Source: Flavobacteriaceae bacterium UBA6231 (GTDB lineage Bacteria > Bacteroidota > Bacteroidia > Flavobacteriales > Flavobacteriaceae). From it: DNA of 6,489 bases. Shown one piece after another: positions 1 through 6,112 of the stretch. Location: positions 219 to 6,707 of the forward strand of contig DJWL01000029.1 in assembly GCA_002441545.1 (NCBI GenBank), read 5' to 3'. The notes under the pieces were generated by a model. That model was given only the letters and a program-made list of their open reading frames with translations, did no database searches and was not told the DNA's origin. A program made the translations under genes and the position numbers. Each line of letters starts with the position of its first letter. Position 1 is the stretch's first letter.

Positions 1-648
1 TTGTAGTGAATCTACCAAACGTTTGGATAATTTAGCAGCAGCCACACGTTTGGGTCTGCTCCTAGCTTCACCACCACTTCTTGAAGGCCAATGGTTTACA
101 ATAATATGGATAAGATCGCCATCAAGCTTACCACTAACCAGTAGTTGGTCTCTGGTATAAACACGTTTACTTGATAAATCATCAAAAATCTTTAATTCAT
201 GACTGCTGGTGGAAATAGGCGTGAAAAGCTTTTTCTGATACAGTAAAGCAACATCAATACCTCTAACATCGGGTGAGTGGTAATGAACGATGCCATAGTC
301 TTTTGAGACAAGTGCAGGATCATTAACAACATCTTCCAAAACCTCTCGGTTTTCAACTTCAGAAACACCAATAACGGCCGGCGAATTATGTGAAACATCT
401 GAACCAATATCAGCAATCACACGAGCCATGTTCTTTACTTTCTTCTTGTAAATAGTAGAACGATTAGCTTTTAATTCCATCATAGGGCTTGCTTCATCAA
501 ACTTTGTTTGGTCGTTAATGGTGTCAAACAAATTCTCTAAATTATAAAAAGCTATGGTATGTATTTTAAAGGTCTTTTTTTCTTGCGCATTCACGAGGTT
601 TAATGTGCATAAAAGCGAGACTAGAAAAAGATATTTTAATGGTTTCAT
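1..648 (-). CDS. Secreted endonuclease/exonuclease/phosphatase (EEP) family protein, 3' end outside window
   Basis: The minus-strand frame stays open from the ATG at 648 to the left edge: 216 codons with no stop, so the C-terminus is missing. Residues 1-21 form a signal peptide (Lys-rich start, hydrophobic core, cleavage probably after VNA before QEKK), implying export. The mature part has the N-terminal half of the EEP (DNase I-like) fold: YNLENLFD at 35-42 with the first metal-site Asn, SEVEN at 96-100 with the metal-binding Glu, RGIDVALLY at 129-137, and NHWPSR at 185-190. The later GDFND and SDH motifs should lie beyond the edge; the family usually runs to about 330-350 residues. Members hydrolyse phosphodiester or phosphomonoester bonds, and the substrate here cannot be read from the sequence. 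It is divergent from the TonB receptor and paralogous to the EEP gene at 5063-6037. The Cys in the signal peptide is not in a convincing lipobox. Confidence 0.93.
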   Translation of the reverse strand, partial: MKPLKYLFLVSLLCTLNLVNAQEKKTFKIHTIAFYNLENLFDTINDQTKFDEASPMMELKANRSTIYKKKVKNMARVIADIGSDVSHNSPAVIGVSEVENREVLEDVVNDPALVSKDYGIVHYHSPDVRGIDVALLYQKKLFTPISTSSHELKIFDDLSSKRVYTRDQLLVSGKLDGDLIHIIVNHWPSRSGGEARSRPKRVAAAKLSKRLVDSLQ

Positions 649-693
649 TAATGATAAGTTACGTGAATGTTATTTTGATTACAAAACTTATTT

Positions 694-701
694 CAAAAGT
701 A
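694..701 (-). promoter_or_regulatory. Putative -7 promoter element for the secreted EEP gene
   Basis: Read on the minus strand, 701 to 694 is TACTTTTG, a full match to the Bacteroidota -7 consensus TAnnTTTG. It lies 45 bp before the EEP start at 648. No TTG is found at the usual -33 spacing; the best is TTA 20 bp upstream, which falls inside the opposing -7 element at 722-729. Consensus match only, with no transcript data. Confidence 0.4.
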
Positions 702-703
702 GA

Positions 704-718
704 TATTTATTATAAATA
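704..718. repeat. Short AT-only inverted repeat between the two divergent -7 elements
   Basis: Arms TATTTAT and ATAAATA flank a single central T at 711, giving a perfect 7-1-7 palindrome. It lies exactly between the two outward-facing -7 elements. The arms contain no G or C, so chance is a real possibility in this AT-rich spacer. If functional, it could be a regulator site acting on both directions. Confidence 0.3.
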
Positions 719-721
719 ATG

Positions 722-729
722 TAAATTTG
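722..729 (+). promoter_or_regulatory. Putative -7 promoter element for the TonB receptor operon
   Basis: TAAATTTG is a full match to the Bacteroidota -7 consensus TAnnTTTG. It lies 44 bp before the start at 774. No TTG lies 17-20 bp upstream, so the -33 part is missing or weak, which may mean that an activator is needed. The predicted transcript would start at about 735, at the edge of the 735-755 inverted repeat. Confidence 0.45.
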
Positions 730-734
730 TAAGG

Positions 735-755
735 GTTAAATAATTATTATTTAAC
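735..755. promoter_or_regulatory. Perfect 10-1-10 inverted repeat, candidate operator
   Basis: Left arm GTTAAATAAT (735-744), central T at 745, right arm ATTATTTAAC (746-755). All ten pairs match, including the outer G-C pair. It begins about where transcription from the 722-729 element should start and ends 18 bp before the receptor ATG. The odd-length symmetry is typical of a site for a dimeric helix-turn-helix or Fur-type repressor, but no family can be assigned. The single-base centre and high AT content make a stable RNA hairpin or terminator unlikely. Confidence 0.4.
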
Positions 756-773
756 TATTTTATTTTTATAATT

Positions 774-3554
774 ATGAATTCAAGTATGAAAAAAAAGTTA
801 CTTATTTTTTTATTCGGATTTTTTTCAATGGTTACAGTATTTGCTCAACAAACTATCATTAAAGGTAGTGTTAAGGATGCGGTTACTTTTGAACCAATTC
901 CAGATGTTACCATTACTATTGAAGAAACAAATCAAAACACTCAAACAAATCCAAAAGGGGAGTTTTTGTTTTCGGTTAATGTACCTTTAGGTGAACAAGT
1001 TTTAAAAGTTTCTAAGCTGGGTTATGCTACCAAAAGATACCCAATTGTAGTGAATAGTTCACAAACTGTAAATATTACAGATATGACTTTGGAATTTGAT
1101 GCCTCAAGTTCTCAAGATTTATTTACCATTACCTTATCTGATGATGAATTGAATGATGACACTAGTGGTTCCGATAATATTTCAGGATTGCTCTCGTCAT
1201 CATTAGATGTGTTTCAGCGTACAGCAGCTTTTGAGTTTAGCTCCTCTTTTTTTAGAGTAAGAGGATTAGATTCTGAAAATGGGTCGGTGCTCATTAACGG
1301 TATTGAAATGAACAAAATTTATGATGGAAGACCACAATGGAGCAATTGGGGAGGATTAAATGATATGGTTAGAAACCAAGAGTTAACCACTGGATTAACC
1401 CCATCGGCCTATAACTTTGGAGGTGTTTTAGGAACTACCAATATCAATACCAGAGCTTCTAATTATAGAAAAGGCGGTCAAATTACCTATTCATCATCCG
1501 ATAGAAGTTATACTAACAGAACCATGGTTAGCTATGCAACCGGATTAATGAAAGATGGCTGGTCCATGGCTTTTATGCTAGCAAGACGTTGGGGAAATGA
1601 AGGATATCAAGATGCTACGTTTTATGATGCCAATTCATTTTTTGCTTCTATAGAAAAAAAGATTAATGACAAGCATAGTATTAATTTCACATCTATTTAT
1701 GCTCCTAATAGACGAGGAAAATCCTCACCCAATACCCAAGAAGTGTATGATTTAAAAGGTATTAAATACAACGAATATTGGGGATATCAAGATGGAGAAA
1801 AACGAAACTCTCGAGTAAAAGAAGTTGAAGAACCTGTTTTAATGTTAAATCATTATTGGGATATCTCTAAAAAAACAAGTTTAAACACCAATGTTGGTTA
1901 TCAATTTGGAAAAATTGGAAATAGTAGGTTAGATTATGCTGGCGGTGCAAACCCAAGCCCAGCGTACTACCAAAAATTGCCAAGCTACTTTTTATCAGAT
2001 CCAGATGGGCCAGATTTTGGAGGTGCCTATCAAGCAGAACAAGAGTTTTTAAATAATGGACAAATTGATTGGACTCGAATTTATGATGCAAACATTACCA
2101 ATAATGCTTCAGGAATTACCGCAGCCTATGCTCTTTATGAAGACAGAAATGATGATAAACAACTAACCGTCAATTCTATTTTAAACACAGAAATTAATAG
2201 TCACATCACCATGAATGTCGCTGTTAATTATAAAACGTTGAAGTCTGAAAGTTTTGGAGAAATCATAGATTTGTTAGGCTCTGAAACAGGTGTTTTAAAC
2301 ATAGATTCTTTTGACAACTACCAATACGACACACAAAATCCAGATAGAATAGTTGGTGAAGGGGATAAATATAGATATAACTATAATTTATTTTCAGAGA
2401 TTATTTCTGGATATGCACAAGCACAATTTAAGTACAATAAAGTTGATTTTTATATATCAGGAAGTTTTGCCAATACCACCTATCAAAGAGAGGGATTATG
2501 GGAACATAGCAGATTTGCAGGAAATGCTTCTTTTGGAAAAGGCCCAGAACTTTCTTTTACAGGCATAGGTGCTAAGGCAGGTTTTACGTATAAAATTACT
2601 GGAAAACACTTGTTAGACTTTAATGGTGGCTACATAACTAGGGCGCCATCATTACGGAATACGTTTTCAAATTCCAGAGAAAACAACAATATTGTAAGAA
2701 ATGTAACTGAAGAAAAAGTTACTGCTTTAGATGCTAGCTATATATTCAGGTCACCAATTTTAAAAGCCAGACTAACAGGATACTATTCTAAAATTGAAGA
2801 TGCTAATGAAGTTGGATTCTTTTTTGCCGATGGATTAAGTGGTGATGATATTCAAGATAATGATACCTCCGCCTTTGTTCAAGAAATTCTACAAGGGATA
2901 GATAAAAAAAATATAGGAGTTGAATTGGGGATTGATGCACAAGTAACTCCAACCATAAAACTTAAAGGTGTTGCTTCAATAGGTCAATTTACCTATGATA
3001 ATAATCCAGATTTGTATTTAACCTCTTCAAGCTTTTTAACATCAGATGGTTCCATATCTTATGGAAAAGCCAATTTAAAAGATTATAAAGTTGCAGGTGG
3101 ACCACAACGTGCTTACTCGATTGGTTTTGAATATCGCGATCCTGATTATTGGTGGTTTGGTGCTACTGCAAACTTTTTTTCAAATACGTATTTAGATATA
3201 AATACCTTAACCAGAACCTCAAACTTTTTCTCAGATGCTGATGGCTTACCATTCAATGATTATGATGAAGAATTGGCGACGACACTTTTGAAACAAGAAA
3301 AATTTGATGATTATATGATTATAAATCTTGTTGGTGGAAAATCCTGGAAAATAGGCGATAAATATGTCGGTTTCTTTGCAAGTATAGGAAATTTATTAGA
3401 CAAAGAACACCGAACAGGTGGTTTTGAACAAGCTAGAAATGCAAACTTTAGAGAATTAAGAGATGATAATGCCAACCCAAAACGTGTATTTGGAAATAAA
3501 TATTGGTACGGTCGTGGTGCCAATTACTTCGTTAACTTTTATCTAAGATTTTAA
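774..3554 (+). CDS. TonB-dependent outer-membrane receptor with N-terminal carboxypeptidase-regulatory-like domain
   Basis: Outer-membrane beta-barrel transporter driven by TonB/ExbBD; 926 residues, normal for the Bacteroidota class. Residues 1-24 are a signal peptide (KKK, hydrophobic core, cleavage after VFA before QQ). Residues about 27-109 match the carboxypeptidase-regulatory-like fold (IIKGSVKDAVTFEPIPDVTI, later PKGEF and KVSKLGYA). The plug spans about 135-230 and includes FFRVRGLDSENGSVLINGIE and FGGVLGTTNINTRA. The rest is barrel, rich in alternating aromatic strands, ending in YFVNFYLRF with the C-terminal Phe expected for BAM-mediated insertion. An in-frame ATG at 786 is an equally plausible start and gives a more compact signal peptide; no Shine-Dalgarno separates the two. 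The next gene lies 10 bp downstream and encodes a DUF5689 lipoprotein, with no SusD homologue in sight, so this is not a classical SusC/SusD pair. The substrate is unknown; the flanking EEP genes hint at nucleic-acid or phosphate-ester fragments. Confidence 0.95.
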   Translation: MNSSMKKKLLIFLFGFFSMVTVFAQQTIIKGSVKDAVTFEPIPDVTITIEETNQNTQTNPKGEFLFSVNVPLGEQVLKVSKLGYATKRYPIVVNSSQTVNITDMTLEFDASSSQDLFTITLSDDELNDDTSGSDNISGLLSSSLDVFQRTAAFEFSSSFFRVRGLDSENGSVLINGIEMNKIYDGRPQWSNWGGLNDMVRNQELTTGLTPSAYNFGGVLGTTNINTRASNYRKGGQITYSSSDRSYTNRTMVSYATGLMKDGWSMAFMLARRWGNEGYQDATFYDANSFFASIEKKINDKHSINFTSIYAPNRRGKSSPNTQEVYDLKGIKYNEYWGYQDGEKRNSRVKEVEEPVLMLNHYWDISKKTSLNTNVGYQFGKIGNSRLDYAGGANPSPAYYQKLPSYFLSDPDGPDFGGAYQAEQEFLNNGQIDWTRIYDANITNNASGITAAYALYEDRNDDKQLTVNSILNTEINSHITMNVAVNYKTLKSESFGEIIDLLGSETGVLNIDSFDNYQYDTQNPDRIVGEGDKYRYNYNLFSEIISGYAQAQFKYNKVDFYISGSFANTTYQREGLWEHSRFAGNASFGKGPELSFTGIGAKAGFTYKITGKHLLDFNGGYITRAPSLRNTFSNSRENNNIVRNVTEEKVTALDASYIFRSPILKARLTGYYSKIEDANEVGFFFADGLSGDDIQDNDTSAFVQEILQGIDKKNIGVELGIDAQVTPTIKLKGVASIGQFTYDNNPDLYLTSSSFLTSDGSISYGKANLKDYKVAGGPQRAYSIGFEYRDPDYWWFGATANFFSNTYLDINTLTRTSNFFSDADGLPFNDYDEELATTLLKQEKFDDYMIINLVGGKSWKIGDKYVGFFASIGNLLDKEHRTGGFEQARNANFRELRDDNANPKRVFGNKYWYGRGANYFVNFYLRF

Positions 3555-3564
3555 AAAAACACCT

Positions 3565-5013
3565 ATGAAAAATATAATAATAAAAACTATGAGAACAAAT
3601 AAAATTTTAATGTTAATACTGGTTTTGTTGTCCGGTTTTACAATTACCTCATGTGTACAAGACGATGATTTTACAATTCCTAAATCCTTGGGAGATGAAG
3701 AAAACAAAGGGCTCACTTCTATATTAGCAAGCATTCAAGCTGGAACACTGTCAGAAGTCTCTATTAGTGAGTTAAAAAGTATGTATCAAGACAACATGCC
3801 AGAACTTATAGATACCGATATCGTGATAAAAGGATATGTTTCTTCATCAGATCAAACAGGAAATTTCTTCAAAGAACTTTATCTGCAAGATGCTCCAGAA
3901 AATCCAACTTCAGGGATAAAAATAGCTTTAAACCAAGTTGAAACCTATAACCAATTTAATAAAGGCCGTGAGGTTTATATTAAATTAAAAGGCTTATACG
4001 TAGGCGAAGAACGTGTAGGTAGTGAAGTGATTGTTATTGGTGGCGGTACGGAAACAGATCAATATGGCACAACTGTTTTACAGCTTACACTAAATCAAAT
4101 AAAGGCAAGCATGTTCAGATCTGAAAACACTTTTGAATTGGTACCAATAACTGCTTCATTTTCAGATATTACTAAAAACCATATAGGGCTGTTTGTAAGA
4201 TTTGATAATGTTGAATTTGCAAATAATTTAGAAGGATTGCGCTATTTTGATCCTATTCAAGATTTTGATACGCAAAGAAATTTACAGGCATGTGGTGGCT
4301 TTAATTATACACAATTTAAATTAGAAACAAGTGGTTTTGCAAGTTTTAAAAACGAATTACTACCAACAGGTAACGGCAGCGTTGCAGGAGTTATTACTAA
4401 AACATTTGACGGAAGTAGTTTAATTTTAGCATTAAATAGTACCGATGATGTAACCCTAACAGGCGAGCGTTGTTCTTTATTAAATCCTGATGATTTTACA
4501 GCTATTTTTGAAGAAGATTTCCAAACGGCAACCAACAACACCAATTTAAATTTTGTAGGATGGACGAACTATGCAGAAGCAGGATCATGGGTTTGGAGAG
4601 AAAAAGTATTTTCAGGAAATGGTTATACAGAATTTAGTACATTTAATTCAGGAAGCCCTTCAAACATTGCATGGTTGGTAACACCTGGATTTGATATGGA
4701 TGCTCAAGACAACGAATTTTTAAACTTTAAAACGGCTCAGCATCATTTAGATTCTCCAAACAATACACTTGAGGTATTTGTTTCAACAGATTATGACGGA
4801 ACGAATGTTTTGGCTGCCACTTGGGAACCAATTTCTGCTACTCTTGCTTCGCAAAGCAATAGTTGGTATGAGTTTATTGATTCTGGTTTAATTGATTTAT
4901 CATCTTATACAGGAACATTATATGTAGCCTTTAAAGTGGTTGGTTCTGGCACCGATACCACACTTGATGGTGCATACCAAGTAGATGATTTTAGTATTAT
5001 TGCTTCAAACTAA
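3565..5013 (+). CDS. DUF5689 surface lipoprotein with C-terminal choice-of-anchor-J-like domain
   Basis: 482 residues. The N-terminus is a lipoprotein signal with a loose lipobox ending ITSC (Cys30), followed by VQDDDF, which resembles the Bacteroidota lipoprotein export signal that sends lipoproteins to the cell surface. Residues about 64-305 match the DUF5689 family: VSISELKSMYQ, then DIVIKGYVSSSDQTGNFFKE with ELYLQD after it, then REVYIKLKGLYVG, an OB-fold-like pattern. Cys243 and Cys303 may form a disulfide. Residues about 312-480 form a separate beta-sandwich of the choice-of-anchor J / cleaved-adhesin type (FEEDFQ, WLVTPGFDM, LEVFVSTDYDG, GAYQVDDFSI). It lies 10 bp after the TonB receptor and is presumably cotranscribed, so it probably works as that receptor's surface partner. 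An in-frame ATG at 3589 (MRTNKILM) would give a more typical short lipoprotein signal and may be the true start. The biochemical function of DUF5689 is not established to my knowledge. Confidence 0.88.
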   Translation: MKNIIIKTMRTNKILMLILVLLSGFTITSCVQDDDFTIPKSLGDEENKGLTSILASIQAGTLSEVSISELKSMYQDNMPELIDTDIVIKGYVSSSDQTGNFFKELYLQDAPENPTSGIKIALNQVETYNQFNKGREVYIKLKGLYVGEERVGSEVIVIGGGTETDQYGTTVLQLTLNQIKASMFRSENTFELVPITASFSDITKNHIGLFVRFDNVEFANNLEGLRYFDPIQDFDTQRNLQACGGFNYTQFKLETSGFASFKNELLPTGNGSVAGVITKTFDGSSLILALNSTDDVTLTGERCSLLNPDDFTAIFEEDFQTATNNTNLNFVGWTNYAEAGSWVWREKVFSGNGYTEFSTFNSGSPSNIAWLVTPGFDMDAQDNEFLNFKTAQHHLDSPNNTLEVFVSTDYDGTNVLAATWEPISATLASQSNSWYEFIDSGLIDLSSYTGTLYVAFKVVGSGTDTTLDGAYQVDDFSIIASN

Positions 5014-5034
5014 GCTTGTTAAATTTATACCCAT

Positions 5035-5064
5035 AAAAAACCCACCAATTTGGTGGGTTTTTTT
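5035..5064. terminator. Bidirectional rho-independent terminator
   Basis: The stem arms CCCACCA (5041-5047) and TGGTGGG (5051-5057) pair perfectly around a 3-base loop. Seven T follow on the plus strand (5058-5064), and six A precede (5035-5040) and act as the U-tract for the minus strand. It starts 21 bp after the lipoprotein stop codon and ends the receptor-lipoprotein operon. The TAA of the convergent EEP gene (5065-5063) lies inside the T-tract, so that message terminates immediately after its stop. Confidence 0.92.
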
Positions 5065-6037
5065 AGTAATTCTTTTGTAAAGTGGCATACACAGGAAAAT
5101 GGTCACTATAACCGCCTTGGTATTTTTTCCCTATATACGTTCTAAAGGGTTTTCCTTTGTATTTGCCATTAAATAGCTTTAAAAAATCATCATCAAAAAT
5201 GTTGGCTTCAACATAGCTAAAGGTATTAGGAGTTGTTTCAAAAAAGTTTTTGGTAAACATCATTTGGTCAAATAAATTCCATTTATAATCATGTGATGTA
5301 GAACCTCTTGAATATGAAAATAATGATAGCATAGGATTAAATAAATCTTGATTTTTAATTAAATGCTGAATACTTTCATTTGTAGGATCGTCATTAAAAT
5401 CGCCAATTACAATAATTTTTGAATTTGCATTTTCAGATTTTAGGGTATTAATAATATCAATAACTTTATTTGAAGCAGCTAAACGTTTAGCCTCTGTTTC
5501 ATTAGCGCCTTCGCGTCTTGATGACCAATGATTCACAATGACATGAATTTCTTCTTCTTCAAGCAAGCCTGTTACCAAAAGAATATCTCTTGTATAATCT
5601 GGCAAGCCTTCTTCATTATATAGTTGAACAGAAAAAGTTTCAGAATGGGTTACTTTAAAACAAGTAGTGTCATACAACAAAGCAACATCTATTCCGCGTT
5701 CGTCTAATGAGTCATAATGCACAAAACTATAATGGCATTCACTTAAATGTTTGGATGCAATAAGGTCTTTTATAACCGCATCATTTTCCACTTCAGCCAA
5801 ACCAATAATAGCCGGATGCTTATCAGTTTCTTTAAAACCTATGTTTGAAATGGCAAATCCTAGTTTTCTAAGTTTGTTTTGATAGCGCTTATGAGTCCAT
5901 TTTTTTGTGGAAATAGGTAAAAAATCATTGTCATTGGTTTGATGGTCATTTTTAATGTCAAACAAATTTTCAAGATTGTAAAATGCAATGGTATGCATGT
6001 TGTGTTTTAAAGCATTGTCGTCAAAAGAATCATTCAT
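5063..6037 (-). CDS. Endonuclease/exonuclease/phosphatase (EEP) family protein, no signal peptide
   Basis: Complete 324-residue EEP (DNase I-like fold) enzyme with every family landmark visible: YNLENLFD at 20-27, AEVEN at 81-85 (metal Glu84 or Glu82), RGIDVALLY at 114-122, NHWSSR at 169-174, GDFNDDP at 212-218 (catalytic Asp/Asn), and SDH at 311-313 (terminal Asp-His pair). An intact metal-dependent phosphodiesterase or phosphatase site is therefore expected; the substrate is unknown. The N-terminus is hydrophilic, with neither signal peptide nor lipobox, so it is probably cytoplasmic, unlike its paralogue at the left edge. The start is uncertain. The ATG at 6037 adds 13 poorly conserved-looking residues, while the ATG at 5998 begins directly at MHTIAFYNLENLFD and fits better with the promoter-like element at 6043-6050. 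It converges on the lipoprotein gene with a shared terminator and is divergent from hflX. Confidence 0.93.
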   Translation of the reverse strand: MNDSFDDNALKHNMHTIAFYNLENLFDIKNDHQTNDNDFLPISTKKWTHKRYQNKLRKLGFAISNIGFKETDKHPAIIGLAEVENDAVIKDLIASKHLSECHYSFVHYDSLDERGIDVALLYDTTCFKVTHSETFSVQLYNEEGLPDYTRDILLVTGLLEEEEIHVIVNHWSSRREGANETEAKRLAASNKVIDIINTLKSENANSKIIVIGDFNDDPTNESIQHLIKNQDLFNPMLSLFSYSRGSTSHDYKWNLFDQMMFTKNFFETTPNTFSYVEANIFDDDFLKLFNGKYKGKPFRTYIGKKYQGGYSDHFPVYATLQKNY

Positions 6038-6042
6038 AAACT

Positions 6043-6050
6043 CAAAATTA
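6043..6050 (-). promoter_or_regulatory. Putative -7 promoter element for the cytoplasmic EEP gene
   Basis: Read on the minus strand, 6050 to 6043 is TAATTTTG, a full match to TAnnTTTG. No good -33 TTG is present. It lies only 5 bp before the ATG at 6037, so transcription would begin at or near that codon. Either the mRNA is leaderless or, more likely, translation begins at the ATG at 5998. Confidence 0.38.
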
Positions 6051-6088
6051 TCGTTAAAAATATAAAAATTAAAATGGTTGCAATTATG

Positions 6089-6096
6089 TAACTTTG
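6089..6096 (+). promoter_or_regulatory. Putative -7 promoter element for hflX
   Basis: TAACTTTG matches TAnnTTTG in full, with a near-match -33 (TTA at 6069-6071, 17-bp spacer). The hflX ATG is 16 bp downstream, predicting a 5' leader of only about 10 bases. Confidence 0.45.
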
Positions 6097-6112
6097 TGCA
6101 TTATTTTATTTT

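Noticed and set aside
192..416. Open frame of 74 codons on the minus strand
   Set aside because: It is an out-of-frame shadow of the left-edge EEP gene, whose own frame (648 to 1) shows the conserved motifs.
586..648. Lipoprotein anchor for the secreted EEP protein
   Set aside because: Cys14 sits in the middle of the hydrophobic core (SLLC) without a small residue before it, and a good signal peptidase I site follows at VNA-Q.
735..773. 5' UTR riboswitch or attenuator before the receptor gene
   Set aside because: The leader is under 40 bases and almost all A/T, too short and weak for a known riboswitch, and no T-tract terminator follows the inverted repeat.
1867..2568. Short open frames on both strands inside the receptor gene (1867-2091 minus, 2353-2568 plus)
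   Set aside because: They lie within the barrel-coding sequence, have no recognisable motifs, and no promoter or spacing supports them.
3311..3734. Minus-strand open frames at 3311-3523 and 3543-3734
   Set aside because: They are antisense to the receptor 3' end and the lipoprotein 5' end. The apparent hydrophobic tail of the second is the reverse reading of the signal peptide and A-rich junction.
4305..4544. Minus-strand open frame antisense to the DUF5689 gene
   Set aside because: Shadow frame with no family resemblance and no upstream signals.
4900..5013. Possible type IX secretion C-terminal domain on the DUF5689 protein
   Set aside because: The protein ends VDDFSIIASN directly after the beta-sandwich. 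There is no extra 70-90 residue CTD with the usual C-terminal Lys-rich pattern, and an N-terminal lipoprotein signal is present instead.
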